The notes below the pieces were generated by a model that was given only the letters and a program-made list of their open reading frames with translations, did not search any database and was not told where the DNA came from. A program made the translations under genes and the position numbers. A stretch of DNA of 64,000 bases, from positions 248,001 through 312,000 of the forward strand of contig NZ_JAKZAI010000003.1 of NCBI RefSeq assembly GCF_023156235.1, read 5' to 3'. Each line of letters opens with the position of its first letter. The stretch's first letter is position 1. The DNA comes from Marinobacter goseongensis (lineage in GTDB: Bacteria > Pseudomonadota > Gammaproteobacteria > Pseudomonadales > Oleiphilaceae). Below, piece by piece: positions 21,352 to 30,545 of this stretch.

Positions 21352-21381
21352 CCGCCATCCATGGCTCCGCAGGGTTTTGGA
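21352..21381. repeat. Intergenic repeat element, partial inverted copy 2
   Basis: 30 bases identical to the reverse complement of 18970-18999 (CCGCCATCCATGGCTCCGCA followed by GGGTTTTGGA). The long inverted arms of copy 1 are not present here. It lies between the convergent decarboxylase and the small gene at 21428. Confidence 0.85.
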
Positions 21382-21427
21382 CAGGCCACCCCGACCCCGG
21401 CTCTGCGTTCTGCCGCAGCCCCCCGAC

Positions 21428-21697
21428 TCAGTAAAGCGCCTCTTCGTCATCCAGCACTTCGTGCAGGATGTCCAGAAACATATGATCCGCCTCACTCCAG
21501 TTCTCCGGGATACGGATCGTGGTATTCGCGCTGATCTCACGGGCAATCACTTCATTGGCATTCTGCTCGCTACGGTGCTTGCGGGCGATTTCCACGGATT
21601 TGACAGCAATGGTGGGATCGCTCAGTACTTTTTTGATGAACACTCGCAGCTCATTGATCATACGAGCCTGACGGCTTTCGGCAGACGAACTCATCAT
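21428..21697 (-). CDS. Conserved-looking small protein of unknown function
   Basis: 89 residues, hydrophilic and mostly helical, starting MMSSSAESRQARMINELRVF with an acidic end (DILHEVLDDEEALY). GGGAG lies a few bases before the ATG pair (21697 or 21694). No signal peptide, membrane segment, cysteines or known motif. I do not recognise the family. It is convergent with the decarboxylase and in the same direction as the PiT transporter, which begins about 1.7 kb upstream of it and ends 128 bases away. Confidence 0.65.
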   Translation of the reverse strand: MMSSSAESRQARMINELRVFIKKVLSDPTIAVKSVEIARKHRSEQNANEVIAREISANTTIRIPENWSEADHMFLDILHEVLDDEEALY

Positions 21698-21825
21698 AAA
21701 CTCCCGGATAGTTTAACGTTCAGGGCTCACCCCTCAACATCGCAATAGTATGGCTAATTCGGCGGGCGGCAACCAGCCCGGAATCGTCCCGCCCGGTCCG
21801 CCAGCGAACCGGGCAACGGCCAGCT

Positions 21826-23385
21826 TTACATCAACAGCCCACGCAGGGTGAAGAACAGCATCGCCGCCATCAGTGCGGAGGCCGGCACGGTGATGATCCA
21901 CGCGGCCACGATGCGAGTCAGATGGGAACGCTTGACCATTTCCTCGCGGTAGATCTTCTTCAGGCGCTTGCGTTCGCTCTTGGACAACGGCACCTGCTTT
22001 TTCTTCTTGGCCTGCTTGAGCAGGTTTTCCATTTCCTCCACCGAGGCATTGCGGAAGTCGTCGAGGAACGGACGCAGGCGCGCCTGCTCTGCTTCGTCAT
22101 GCTGCTCCATGATCTTGTGCAGCTGGGTGGCGTAGTTGTATTTCAGATACTCCCGCAGGAAGCCGACACCGAACACACCGCCGATGGCGATGTGGGTGGA
22201 GCTTACCGGCAGGCCCAGCTGGGAGGCGATGATGACCGTGAGCGCGGCCGACAGGGCGATACAGAAGGCGCGGGTTTTGTCGAGTTCGGTGATCTCGCTG
22301 CCCACTGTCTTGATCAGGCGCGGGCCGAACAGCATCAGGCCAACGGCAAGGCCGAGCGCACCCACCAGCATGACCCAGAGCGGAATGGCGGCGGAGGTCA
22401 CCACCGCGCCGGCCGACAGGGCATCGTTAATCGCGGCAAGCGGACCAATGGCGTTCGCCACGTCGTTGGCACCGTGGGCAAAACTGAGCAGCGCCGCGGC
22501 AAAAATCAGCGGCCAGGTAAATAGGGAGTTCACCCCCTCGGCACTGTTTTCCATGGTGGCGGCGCGACGACCGACCAGTACCCGCATGGCCACGAAAACC
22601 ACCGCCGCAACCGCCAGCCCCACCAGCGACGCGCCGAGGAAGTCCACCTCAACCAGCTTCTTTACACCCTTGACCATCAGGTAGGTGCCGAACGCCCAGG
22701 CCATGATTGCCACCAGCCAGGGCACAAAGGTGCGCGCCGCCGGGATCAGATTCTGGCGATAGAGTACGGTTTTTTTGATGGCAAAGAGGAACAGCGCTGC
22801 CAGCACGCCGCCCATCACCGGTGAAATCACCCAGCTGGCCACGATTTTGCTCATCACCGCCCAATCGGCGATGCCCCAGCCCCCAGCGGCAATACCCGCG
22901 CCCAGCACACCGCCAACGATGGAGTGAGTGGTGGAAACCGGTGCGCCCATCCAGGTGGCCAGGTTCAGCCACAAGGCACCGGCCAGCAACGCGGCGGTCA
23001 TCAGCCAGACGAACGCGTTAACGTCGTCGAGACGATCGGCGGCAATGATGCCGCCCTTGATAGTCGATACCACGTCACCGCCGGCAATGATCGCGCCGCC
23101 GGCTTCGAAGATGGCCGCAAGCAATACCGCACCGCCAAGAGACAGGGCGCCGGAACCCACCGCGGGGCCAACGTTGTTGGCAACGTCATTGGCACCGATG
23201 TTGATCGCCATGTAGCCGCCGATAACCGCGGCGGCCATCAACAGCATGCTGTTGGGCATGCCACTGCTCAGTTGCCCGACCACCAGCCAGATGCCGAGCA
23301 GGAACAGAAAGCTGAAGCCTACCCGGTAACGCTCGGTGGAAGGACTGGTCAGGAGGGTGTCAAGAAATCCGCTTTTCGGGGCCAT
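21826..23385 (-). CDS. pit: Inorganic phosphate transporter, PiT family
   Basis: 519-residue inner-membrane transporter that takes up phosphate (often as a metal-phosphate complex) with protons or sodium. The duplicated PiT signature GANDVAN occurs twice, near residues 64 and 307, each followed by a GxxSTTHxxxGG-type loop (APVSTTHSIVGG and LPVSSTHIAIGG). About 10-12 membrane segments are seen. A long basic, Lys/Arg-rich cytosolic region (about 420-485) precedes a last pair of hydrophobic stretches. The usual PhoU-like partner is not adjacent. No Pho box is evident upstream. Confidence 0.93.
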   Translation of the reverse strand: MAPKSGFLDTLLTSPSTERYRVGFSFLFLLGIWLVVGQLSSGMPNSMLLMAAAVIGGYMAINIGANDVANNVGPAVGSGALSLGGAVLLAAIFEAGGAIIAGGDVVSTIKGGIIAADRLDDVNAFVWLMTAALLAGALWLNLATWMGAPVSTTHSIVGGVLGAGIAAGGWGIADWAVMSKIVASWVISPVMGGVLAALFLFAIKKTVLYRQNLIPAARTFVPWLVAIMAWAFGTYLMVKGVKKLVEVDFLGASLVGLAVAAVVFVAMRVLVGRRAATMENSAEGVNSLFTWPLIFAAALLSFAHGANDVANAIGPLAAINDALSAGAVVTSAAIPLWVMLVGALGLAVGLMLFGPRLIKTVGSEITELDKTRAFCIALSAALTVIIASQLGLPVSSTHIAIGGVFGVGFLREYLKYNYATQLHKIMEQHDEAEQARLRPFLDDFRNASVEEMENLLKQAKKKKQVPLSKSERKRLKKIYREEMVKRSHLTRIVAAWIITVPASALMAAMLFFTLRGLLM

Positions 23386-23590
23386 AACAGATCCGGTCTC
23401 GTCGATGCTGAATGAGTTGCTACGTATTGCGCCTTCCCGGCCAGTCAGATTGCGCCTTCCCTAGGGTAGTCTACACTGCGCGGCAACTATAATTTTTTTG
23501 CCACAAAAATGAAACATTTGAACCGGACCCGGGGCTGCTGACAAATATCTTGGATAGTTGCTGCACGGTCGGCTCAAATTGACTCATAAT

Positions 23591-23599
23591 TGCTATAAA
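23591..23599 (+). promoter_or_regulatory. Extended -10 promoter element before the diguanylate cyclase
   Basis: TGCTATAAA (TGn plus a good -10) lies 37 bases before the start codon. There is no -35 at normal spacing, which is usual for extended -10 promoters. Confidence 0.5.
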
Positions 23600-23636
23600 A
23601 CGCGCCAGAAATACAACAATAGCAACAAAGGCAGCC

Positions 23637-24740
23637 ATGACCGATCGCATCCCCCCCCAGCCCCCCGACAGCTCGGAAGAGGCGCGCATCGCGCGGCTGC
23701 TGACGTGGTTGTCGCTGATGGCGATTGTGTTTCTGGTGGGCATCGGCACCAAGGCGTGGAACGCCGATCACGCGGTCCATGCCTGGACGCTCTGGGCATT
23801 CGCGTTGCCGATCGCACTGAACATGGCCCACTTTGCGCGCACCCGGAACCGGGCGGCCCAGAAAGGCGGTCTGATTACCGTGGTGGGCTTGCTGTTCGCC
23901 TATCTGATGGCGTCTGGTGGGGAGAGCAACACCGGCCCGCTGTGGTTTTTCGTGTTCCCCCCCCTGCTCTTCTACCTCACCAACCTGAAAACCGGCACCG
24001 CCATTCTGCTGTTCTGCTATCTGCTCGCGGTGGTGGTGTTCCAGTTCCCCAACCTGCCGCTGGTCACCGCGGAATACTCAACCGACTTCAAGATCCGCTT
24101 TTTCGCGGCACTGACCTTCGAGTCCATTTTCTGTTTTGTGCTGGAAGCCAGCCGGCTGAAGGCGAGAAACGAGTTGATGGAACTGGCCCGCACCCATGAA
24201 CATGCGGCCCGTACCGACGAGCTGACCGGGCTGGCCAACCGGCGGGATATGCAGCACCGGCTGTTGGCGGAATTCTCGCGCTTCCAGCGTTCGGGCCATC
24301 ACTTCTCGATCGTGCTGATCGATCTGGACCTGTTCAAGGCGATCAACGACCAGTTCGGCCATGACGCCGGTGATGAGGTGCTGAAAACCTTTGCCGGCCA
24401 GATGCGCACGGTGATCCGCCAAACCGACGTGGCGGCCCGCTGGGGCGGCGAGGAGTTTCTGCTACTGCTGCCTGACACCTCGTTACTGCAGGCCCTCACG
24501 CTCGCCGAGCGCCTGCGGGCCGAGGTGGAGACCACAGAGTTCGTGTTCGGCAGGCAACGACTGCCGGTCTCCATCAGTGCCGGGGTCTGCTCCATCGCCA
24601 AGGCCAGCTCGGTGGATGAGCTGCTGAAACAGGCGGATGTCCACCTTTACAGCGCCAAGGAGGCGGGTCGCAATCGTATTGCCCCACGCGTCCGCAGTCT
24701 TGGCGGGAATGACGCTGCCGACCCCCTCACCCAGTCTTGA
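23637..24740 (+). CDS. Membrane diguanylate cyclase (GGDEF)
   Basis: 367 residues. Five to six membrane segments fill residues 20-170, and a GGDEF domain follows (about 190-355) with RTDELTGLANRRD at its start. The active motif GGEEF (270-274) is intact, and an RxxD product-inhibition site (R261-D264) lies five residues before it, so this should be an active, feedback-inhibited c-di-GMP synthase. AAAGG precedes the ATG. The sensory input of the membrane part is unknown. Two EAL proteins with degenerate GGDEF domains are encoded elsewhere in the window. Confidence 0.93.
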   Translation: MTDRIPPQPPDSSEEARIARLLTWLSLMAIVFLVGIGTKAWNADHAVHAWTLWAFALPIALNMAHFARTRNRAAQKGGLITVVGLLFAYLMASGGESNTGPLWFFVFPPLLFYLTNLKTGTAILLFCYLLAVVVFQFPNLPLVTAEYSTDFKIRFFAALTFESIFCFVLEASRLKARNELMELARTHEHAARTDELTGLANRRDMQHRLLAEFSRFQRSGHHFSIVLIDLDLFKAINDQFGHDAGDEVLKTFAGQMRTVIRQTDVAARWGGEEFLLLLPDTSLLQALTLAERLRAEVETTEFVFGRQRLPVSISAGVCSIAKASSVDELLKQADVHLYSAKEAGRNRIAPRVRSLGGNDAADPLTQS

Positions 24741-24825
24741 GCGGCGCCGGACCAACCGCTATGATCCAACGCCAGATCTAACCATGGCGGCCAACAACTG
24801 CCATGAAGACATGACAGAGGCGGAT

Positions 24826-25272
24826 ATGGCAGCAATTCGAGTACTGGTGGGCAGCGTTTACGGCGGCGCTCTGATGACCGCACGGGCAATCCGGAAAACC
24901 CTGGAAAGCGAGGGGCACACCGTCACCGTGCTGGAGAATCCGGTGCTGGACCAGATCACCGACAACACCGACCCCCTGCTGATATGCACATCAACGACAG
25001 GACAGGGCGAGGTGCCCCCGAACCTGCTGCCGTTTTACCTGTCCCTGCGCGAGCAACTGCCGCAGCAACCCGGACGGCCGTTTGGCGTGATTGTGCTGGG
25101 TGACAGCTCCTACGGAGAGACGTTCTGTGGCGCCGGCGAGCTGCTGGAAGAGGCGCTGTACGAAACCGCCGCCCGCAAGGTCGGTGACACCCTGCGTATC
25201 GACGCGCTGGAAACCCTGGAGCCGGAGCAGGAAGCCCTGCCCTGGTCGCGGGAATGGATCGCCAATCTGTAA
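24826..25272 (+). CDS. MioC-like flavodoxin
   Basis: 148-residue single-domain FMN protein. The start VLVGSVYGGALMTARAI holds the FMN phosphate loop, CTSTTGQGEVPPN the second loop and VLGDSSYGETFCGAGE the isoalloxazine-contacting loop; all three are the flavodoxin set of MioC/CysJ-type proteins. The frame is open into the preceding gene, but the ATG at 24826, with AGAGG upstream, gives the proper N-terminus. It is a small electron carrier; its partner is not evident from neighbours. Confidence 0.9.
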   Translation: MAAIRVLVGSVYGGALMTARAIRKTLESEGHTVTVLENPVLDQITDNTDPLLICTSTTGQGEVPPNLLPFYLSLREQLPQQPGRPFGVIVLGDSSYGETFCGAGELLEEALYETAARKVGDTLRIDALETLEPEQEALPWSREWIANL

Positions 25273-25280
25273 CCGTGGTG

Positions 25281-25301
25281 GCAGAGTGAGTAACACTCTG
25301 C
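25281..25301. other. Hairpin after the flavodoxin gene
   Basis: GCAGAGTG / CACTCTGC with a 5-base loop, 9 bases past the flavodoxin stop. There is no T-run, so it may be a 3'-end stabiliser rather than a terminator. Confidence 0.4.
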
Positions 25302-25381
25302 AAATTTCAGGATGACACCCTTGAGCGGTTCCCGGGCGGAAGTCATACTGCACAAAACAAACATAACAAGTTCGGTATTTT

Positions 25382-27940
25382 GTGCGCCATATTGCTCTGT
25401 TTTTCGCCCTGATGGGCGCGATGATCACCATGGCCCCCGAAGGTCAGGCAGATGCCACGGGGTCGTCACGACTTCCCCAGCCCACCATTGCCTTCCTGGA
25501 GGCGCCCGGGGGCGACGACCTCTCGGGCTTGCTGGCCCGTCCGGATTGGCAGCCCCTGGCGGAAGACACCCCCAATTTCGGCTATGTGACCGGTCATTAC
25601 TGGTACCGTCTGTCCCTGCCGGATGGACCTCCGCAGCAGGTGCTGGAAATCAGCTATCCGCAACTGGATTATGTCACCTTTTATCTGCTCGCTGATGGCG
25701 AGCTGGTGGACAAAGTCGTCACCGGGGATCATCTGCCGTTTGCCGAGCGCCCGCTTTACCACCCCAGCTTTCTGGTGCCCTACACCGTAGAGCCGGGTGT
25801 CAGCTACGAGATACTGCTGTCGGTCCAGACCAACGGCGCGCACCAGGTGCCCATTCGGCTGTGGGAGCAGAACGCCCTGTTCGACGCCCTGACCACCGAG
25901 GACCGCCTCCACAGTCTGTATTACGGCATCCTGATCACCACCATTTTCTTCAACCTGTTTATCTTCCTGACCCTGCGGGAAGCCACCTACCTGTTCTATG
26001 TGCTGTCGACATTTGGCTACCTGTTCCTGATGGCGACTCTGCGTGGGGTGACTTATCAGGTGTTCTGGCCCGAAAGTCCGTGGCTGCATAACCAGACCAT
26101 GCTGATGGCCGTTCCGGTGGCCGTCGTGTTTGCACTGCTGTTTGCCCGCTCGTTCCTCAAACTGCGGGATCGCGCGCCCCTCACGGACCGGCTGCTGAAA
26201 GTCATTATCGGGCTCAGTCTGGCGGCGGTGCTCGGCACCTTCGTGCTGGATTTCAATACCTCGATCAAATCCTCGGTGGCGCTGGCATTGTCCGGCTTCC
26301 TCGTGCTGACGGTGATCGGGCCGGTCCAGTGGGCCCGGCGCAACCCCCAGGCTGGCTACTACACCGTCGCCTGGGCGCTGTTGATTGTCGGCACCATGCT
26401 CACCGCCGCCAACAAGTACGGCTTGCTACCCACCAACTGGCTGACCACCTACGGCATGCAGGTGGGCTCTGGCCTGGAAGCCATTCTGCTGACCATCGCC
26501 CTGGCCAAACGGCTGTACAACGAGCGGGAAGAGAAGCTGCACGCCCGCGAAGCGGAGCTGCGAGCCATGGCGGCGCGGCGGACCGCAGAGCTGCGGTTGA
26601 TGGATCAGGCCCTGCACAACCCCCTGACCGGGCTGCCCAACCGCACCAGTTTCGAGATGATGATCAACGATCTGATCACCCGGGTGCCCGATCGCCGTTA
26701 CGCCATTGCAGTAATCCACCTGAGCAACCTGCAGGCGATCACCAAGACCCTAGGGCATCGCAATACCGATCGCCTGATCGAGCTGGCCTCGGCCCGCTTC
26801 AACAGCATTGTCAGGGAACTGCCGGGGATTCTGCCCATCGAGACCACCGAACAGCGGTCGGTGTACCTGGCGTCACTGGAGCCTTCAACCTTCGGTTTTG
26901 TGGTCGATGCCGCGATGATCGGTAACGCACCCCGCGCCATCATTCAGGGCCTGGAAGAGCTCCGGGAACCGGTGGACTATCTGGGCATGCAGCTGCCGCT
27001 GGATCCGCAGATCGGTACCGCGATCTTTCCGGAGCACGCCCAGGACACTAACTCACTGATTCGCCGCGCCCACATCGCCCAGGGCTCGAACGAAGCCCGC
27101 GACCGCGGATTGGCCTATTACCAGCCAACACGGGATTCCTACAGCGCCGACCGGCTGACACTGGTCTCGGAGTTGCGCAAGGCGCTGCAAAACGGCGAGC
27201 TGGAGCTGCACCTGCAGCCCAAAATGGCGCTGCCCTCCCGCACCATTGTCGGGGTGGAGGCACTGATTCGCTGGCCTGAGCGCAACACCCCCATCCCTGC
27301 CGATATGCTGATCGGTATTGCCGAGCAGACCGGGCTGATCAAGCCACTGACGCGCTGGGTTCTGGAACAGTCTCTGGCGCTTCGGACCAGGCTGGTGGAA
27401 CAGGGCTGGCCGCTGGGCATTGCCGTGAATATTTCGCCGAACAATCTGCGGGAGCCGGACTTCCCGATGTTTGTCCAGCGGCTGATGAGCAGTCATCACA
27501 GCCACCGCGGCATGATCATCCTGGAGGTCACCGAAACGTCGATGATGCAGGACCCGGCCAACTCCCTGAAGGCGTTGAACTCGCTGCACACAGCGGGTAT
27601 CCCGGTCTCCATTGATGACTTCGGTTCGGGCTATTCGTCGCTGTCGTACATCAAGCAGTTGCCCGCCAGCGAGATCAAGATCGACCGCTCCCTGATTACC
27701 GATATCGGTACTCATGCCGGTGACCGCGTCATCGTGCAGACCACCATCGATATGTGCCATTCCCTCGGCTACAAAGTCGTGGCAGAAGGCGTGGAAGACG
27801 AGACCACGGCGGCGCTGCTGGAGAGCATGGGCTGCGACATGATCCAGGGCTACCTGCTCACCCCGCCACTGCCCCTGGAAGAGCTGCTGGTCTGGTTATC
27901 CGACCGCGCCGCCGCGGAGGACAAGCGGAAGATTGTCTGA
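25382..27940 (+). CDS. 7TMR-DISM receptor with degenerate GGDEF and intact EAL domain
   Basis: 852 residues. A signal peptide is followed by a periplasmic 7TMR-DISM type beta-sandwich (about 30-165), seven membrane segments (about 175-385), a short coiled region with the AEL repeats, a GGDEF-like domain (about 405-570) lacking any GGDEF motif, and an EAL domain (about 590-845). EAL catalytic pieces are complete: VEALIRW, the Asn in NISPNN, the Glu in LEVTETS, DDFGSGYSSL with the following KIDRS, and AEGVE. It should be a c-di-GMP phosphodiesterase gated by an extracytoplasmic signal. The start is GTG at 25382 with no clear ribosome-binding site; ATG at 25412 is an alternative. Confidence 0.88.
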   Translation: MRHIALFFALMGAMITMAPEGQADATGSSRLPQPTIAFLEAPGGDDLSGLLARPDWQPLAEDTPNFGYVTGHYWYRLSLPDGPPQQVLEISYPQLDYVTFYLLADGELVDKVVTGDHLPFAERPLYHPSFLVPYTVEPGVSYEILLSVQTNGAHQVPIRLWEQNALFDALTTEDRLHSLYYGILITTIFFNLFIFLTLREATYLFYVLSTFGYLFLMATLRGVTYQVFWPESPWLHNQTMLMAVPVAVVFALLFARSFLKLRDRAPLTDRLLKVIIGLSLAAVLGTFVLDFNTSIKSSVALALSGFLVLTVIGPVQWARRNPQAGYYTVAWALLIVGTMLTAANKYGLLPTNWLTTYGMQVGSGLEAILLTIALAKRLYNEREEKLHAREAELRAMAARRTAELRLMDQALHNPLTGLPNRTSFEMMINDLITRVPDRRYAIAVIHLSNLQAITKTLGHRNTDRLIELASARFNSIVRELPGILPIETTEQRSVYLASLEPSTFGFVVDAAMIGNAPRAIIQGLEELREPVDYLGMQLPLDPQIGTAIFPEHAQDTNSLIRRAHIAQGSNEARDRGLAYYQPTRDSYSADRLTLVSELRKALQNGELELHLQPKMALPSRTIVGVEALIRWPERNTPIPADMLIGIAEQTGLIKPLTRWVLEQSLALRTRLVEQGWPLGIAVNISPNNLREPDFPMFVQRLMSSHHSHRGMIILEVTETSMMQDPANSLKALNSLHTAGIPVSIDDFGSGYSSLSYIKQLPASEIKIDRSLITDIGTHAGDRVIVQTTIDMCHSLGYKVVAEGVEDETTAALLESMGCDMIQGYLLTPPLPLEELLVWLSDRAAAEDKRKIV

Positions 27941-27986
27941 TGCCGGGAAGGCAAGAGGGCGAAAGAGCGGCTGTCACCCCGGTCCG

Positions 27987-28847
27987 TCAGCGGGCGCGTT
28001 TGCGGATCAGCGCTTCCTGGGTGGTGGACGCCACCAGACCGCCCTGCTGATTGAAGAAGTTGCCGCGATTGAAGCCGCGGCCGCCGGAGGCGCTGGGGCT
28101 GTCCTTGTCGTACAGCAGCCACTCGTCCATGCGGAAATTCCGGTGAAACCAGATGGCGTGGTCCAGGCTGGCCACCTGCATGCCCTTGCTCATGAAGGTA
28201 ACACCGTGGGGATTGAGCGAGGTGCCCAGAAAAGAAAAGTCCGACGCATAGGTCAGCAGGCAGCGATGCAGGACCGGGTCATCAGGCAGATGTCCCTGGG
28301 TCCGGAACCAGCTTTGCTTGTGGGGCGGCCGCGCCTCGGGCTTGAACGGATTGACCGGGTCCACCGGACGGATCTCGATCGGACGCTCACGGGTGAGCGT
28401 ATCCCGCAGGTGCTCGGGAACGTGAGGGGCCAGCATCTCGCCGTATTCCTGCTCCGACTTCAGGGTGTCCGGATCCGGTGCATCGGGCATGTCCAGCTGG
28501 TGCTCAAAACCCTGCTCCTCCACCTGGAAAGACACCGATCCGGTGAGGATCTCTTTACCGCCCTGGCGCGCAATAACCCGGCGCACGGAGAAGCTGCCGC
28601 CATCCCGCACCCGCTGCACTTCGTAGTCAATCGGCATGCTGTGATTGCCCGGGCGCAGAAAGTAGGCATGCAGGGAATGGGGCAACCGGCCTTCGACCGT
28701 GCGACTGGCCGCCATCAGCCCCTGCCCCAGAACCTGGCCGCCAAACACGTTGGGAAAACCAAGGTCTTCACTGTCACCCTGGAAATGGTCGTCCCCGATT
28801 GGCGAAAGATCCAGAAGATCCACCAGCTTTCTGGTTATCTCAAGCAT
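27987..28847 (-). CDS. tesB: Acyl-CoA thioesterase II
   Basis: Hydrolyses medium- and long-chain acyl-CoA to free acid and CoA. 286 residues, double hot-dog TesB fold. The first half has GGQVLGQGLMAASRTV and the HAYFLRPG segment. The catalytic Asp lies in SLDHAIWFHR, with a Thr and Gln in the following half (LVASTTQEALIR). The ATG at 28847 has AGGAG just upstream; the 5-residue TTG extension is ignored. It is convergent with the EAL gene and just downstream of the rubredoxin reductase on the same strand, 68 bases away. Confidence 0.95.
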   Translation of the reverse strand: MLEITRKLVDLLDLSPIGDDHFQGDSEDLGFPNVFGGQVLGQGLMAASRTVEGRLPHSLHAYFLRPGNHSMPIDYEVQRVRDGGSFSVRRVIARQGGKEILTGSVSFQVEEQGFEHQLDMPDAPDPDTLKSEQEYGEMLAPHVPEHLRDTLTRERPIEIRPVDPVNPFKPEARPPHKQSWFRTQGHLPDDPVLHRCLLTYASDFSFLGTSLNPHGVTFMSKGMQVASLDHAIWFHRNFRMDEWLLYDKDSPSASGGRGFNRGNFFNQQGGLVASTTQEALIRKRAR

Positions 28848-28915
28848 GCCCACTCCTGTCAATTCGTTAGCTCACGAATGAATTTCTACCCGAAGCCGGG
28901 CCTTTTCGCAATAAC

Positions 28916-30070
28916 TCAGCCGTGAATGGGGGGCACTTCCTTTGACAGGGCCTGCTTTTCCACCGCAAACCGGCCAGTCACCGCGAAACCCAGCACGGCA
29001 CCATCCGCCGCTTTGAACAAGGCACGGACATCGCTGCCCTCCTGCTCAAGCTCCCACGCTCCGGCAGCGTTGGGCGGGGGCGGGCAGACGGCCGTGGGGC
29101 AGCACGGGGTTTTGATCATGACCGGCATGGTGCCGTAAGCCACCTCGGTGCGCTCACTCACCAGCGTTTTCGCCAGGGCTCGGGAGCAGGCCATCAGCGG
29201 CAGCACGTACAGCAGCACGTGGCCGTCGACCTCGGCGCAGTCACCCAGGGAATAGACATCCGCCGCGGAGGTTTCCAGCGCCCGGTTAACCACAATGCCC
29301 CGGTTGGTGGCAATGCCGGCAGCTTCCGCCAGTTCGGTTCGCGGCCGCAGACCGACAGCGGAAATCACCAGATCCGCTTCCAGCGTCTCGCCGTTGGCCA
29401 ATGCCAGCCGCACGCCCTCACCGGCACGGTCAATGCGATCCACCACGGTTTCGAGATGGAAACCCACGCCCAACTCGGTCAGCTCGGCCTTGACCGCCTC
29501 TGCCGCCGGCGGCGGCAGCAGACCCGGCATCAGCGTGTCAGAGGGGGCAATCACATCCACCTCGACACCGCCGTTGCGGAGGTCGTTGGCAAACTCACAG
29601 CCGATCAGGCCAGCACCCATGATGGCCACCCGCTTTTTGCCCGCCAGCGCTTCGCGGAACGCGCGGTAATCCATCAGATCGTTGATGGAATGCACGAATT
29701 CCTGACCGTCACCTTCAATATTCAGGCGAATCACGTCAGCGCCCCAGGCCAGCACCAACTTGCTGTAGCGGAGACGTTCGTCGCCCAGCACCAGCTCGTG
29801 GGCTGCGGTGTCGATGCCGGTCACCGTGGTGAACGTGCGCAGCTCGAGATTCAGCTGCTCGGTCATGGCGTCGGCACTGGCCTGGGCCAGCTCCTCGGCC
29901 TCCTTGCCCTTGGTAAAACCGGTTGACAGCATAGGTTTGGAATAACTGAAGCCGTCATCGGCGGTGACCATGACGATGGCGATGTCCTTGTCTTGCTTAC
30001 GGATCTCCCGGGCCAGGGAGTATCCGGACAGGCCGGTTCCCACGATGACGATAGGGGCTTCTGTTGTCAT
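28916..30070 (-). CDS. Rubredoxin-NAD(+) reductase
   Basis: 384-residue FAD/NAD(P)H oxidoreductase that reduces rubredoxin, typically for alkane hydroxylases or oxygen/peroxide detoxification. The FAD dinucleotide fold is VIVGTGLSGYSLA (8-20), the NADH fold AIMGAGLIGCEFA (about 148-160), and the late FAD motif VYSLGDCAEVDG (about 270). It begins 43 bases after the rubredoxin gene, so the two form an operon. No alkane hydroxylase lies in the window, so the final acceptor is not known. Confidence 0.93.
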   Translation of the reverse strand: MTTEAPIVIVGTGLSGYSLAREIRKQDKDIAIVMVTADDGFSYSKPMLSTGFTKGKEAEELAQASADAMTEQLNLELRTFTTVTGIDTAAHELVLGDERLRYSKLVLAWGADVIRLNIEGDGQEFVHSINDLMDYRAFREALAGKKRVAIMGAGLIGCEFANDLRNGGVEVDVIAPSDTLMPGLLPPPAAEAVKAELTELGVGFHLETVVDRIDRAGEGVRLALANGETLEADLVISAVGLRPRTELAEAAGIATNRGIVVNRALETSAADVYSLGDCAEVDGHVLLYVLPLMACSRALAKTLVSERTEVAYGTMPVMIKTPCCPTAVCPPPPNAAGAWELEQEGSDVRALFKAADGAVLGFAVTGRFAVEKQALSKEVPPIHG

Positions 30071-30113
30071 TCCAATTCTCCGTCGGTGTGCTTCTCAGGG
30101 TGGCGGCCGGGTA

Positions 30114-30281
30114 TCAGCCAATCTCGATCATTTCAAAGTCTTCTTTGCCCACGCCGCAGTCAGGGCAGACCCAGTCCTCAGGCACATCTTCCCACTTGGT
30201 GCCCGGCTCGATACCGTCTTCCGGCCAGCCTTCGGCCTCGTCGTAAATCAGTCCACACACAACACACTGCCACTTTTTCAT
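30114..30281 (-). CDS. Rubredoxin
   Basis: 55-residue iron protein with one Fe(SCys)4 site: CVVCGLIYD near the N-terminus and [11 protein letters not shown] near the C-terminus, at canonical spacing. This is the short, single-domain AlkG2/RubA type able to pass electrons. The ATG at 30281 has GGAGAGAG upstream; a 10-residue extension is rejected. It is the first gene of an operon with rubredoxin reductase, behind a promoter with an operator-like palindrome (30311-30340). Confidence 0.97.
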   Translation of the reverse strand: MKKWQCVVCGLIYDEAEGWPEDGIEPGTKWEDVPEDWVCPDCGVGKEDFEMIEIG

Positions 30282-30310
30282 AATCTCTCTCCGCGTAGAA
30301 TTCGGGCGCA

Positions 30311-30340
30311 ATGATAATTGTCAGACAATATTGCACGCAA
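30311..30340 (-). promoter_or_regulatory. Rubredoxin promoter with an embedded palindrome
   Basis: On the minus strand TTGCGT (30340-30335) and TATCAT (30316-30311) are 18 bases apart. The spacer holds ATTGTC-N-GACAAT (30317-30329), a 13-bp palindrome with 6-bp arms, placed where a repressor would block RNA polymerase. Seen in sequence; regulation inferred. Confidence 0.5.
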
Positions 30341-30510
30341 GTTTTTTGGTTGTGACTGCACATTACTCAAAACGGGCCACCATCATACCCACCCGCCCGG
30401 GATTGACCAATGCCACTCAGGACAGTCTTTCCCGGGTATTTCTGCCAATCGCCACAAATACCCATGGGCCGGTCGGCGGGTTGCCCCTCCCTTATACCCG
30501 CCTCCTCCGG

Positions 30511-30516
30511 TATAAT
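30511..30516 (+). promoter_or_regulatory. -10 element upstream of hpt
   Basis: Perfect TATAAT 30 bases before the hpt start. No good -35 at 16-18 bases. Confidence 0.5.
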
Positions 30517-30545
30517 CGCCGGTTTTACGACAGGATCCGACCGCT

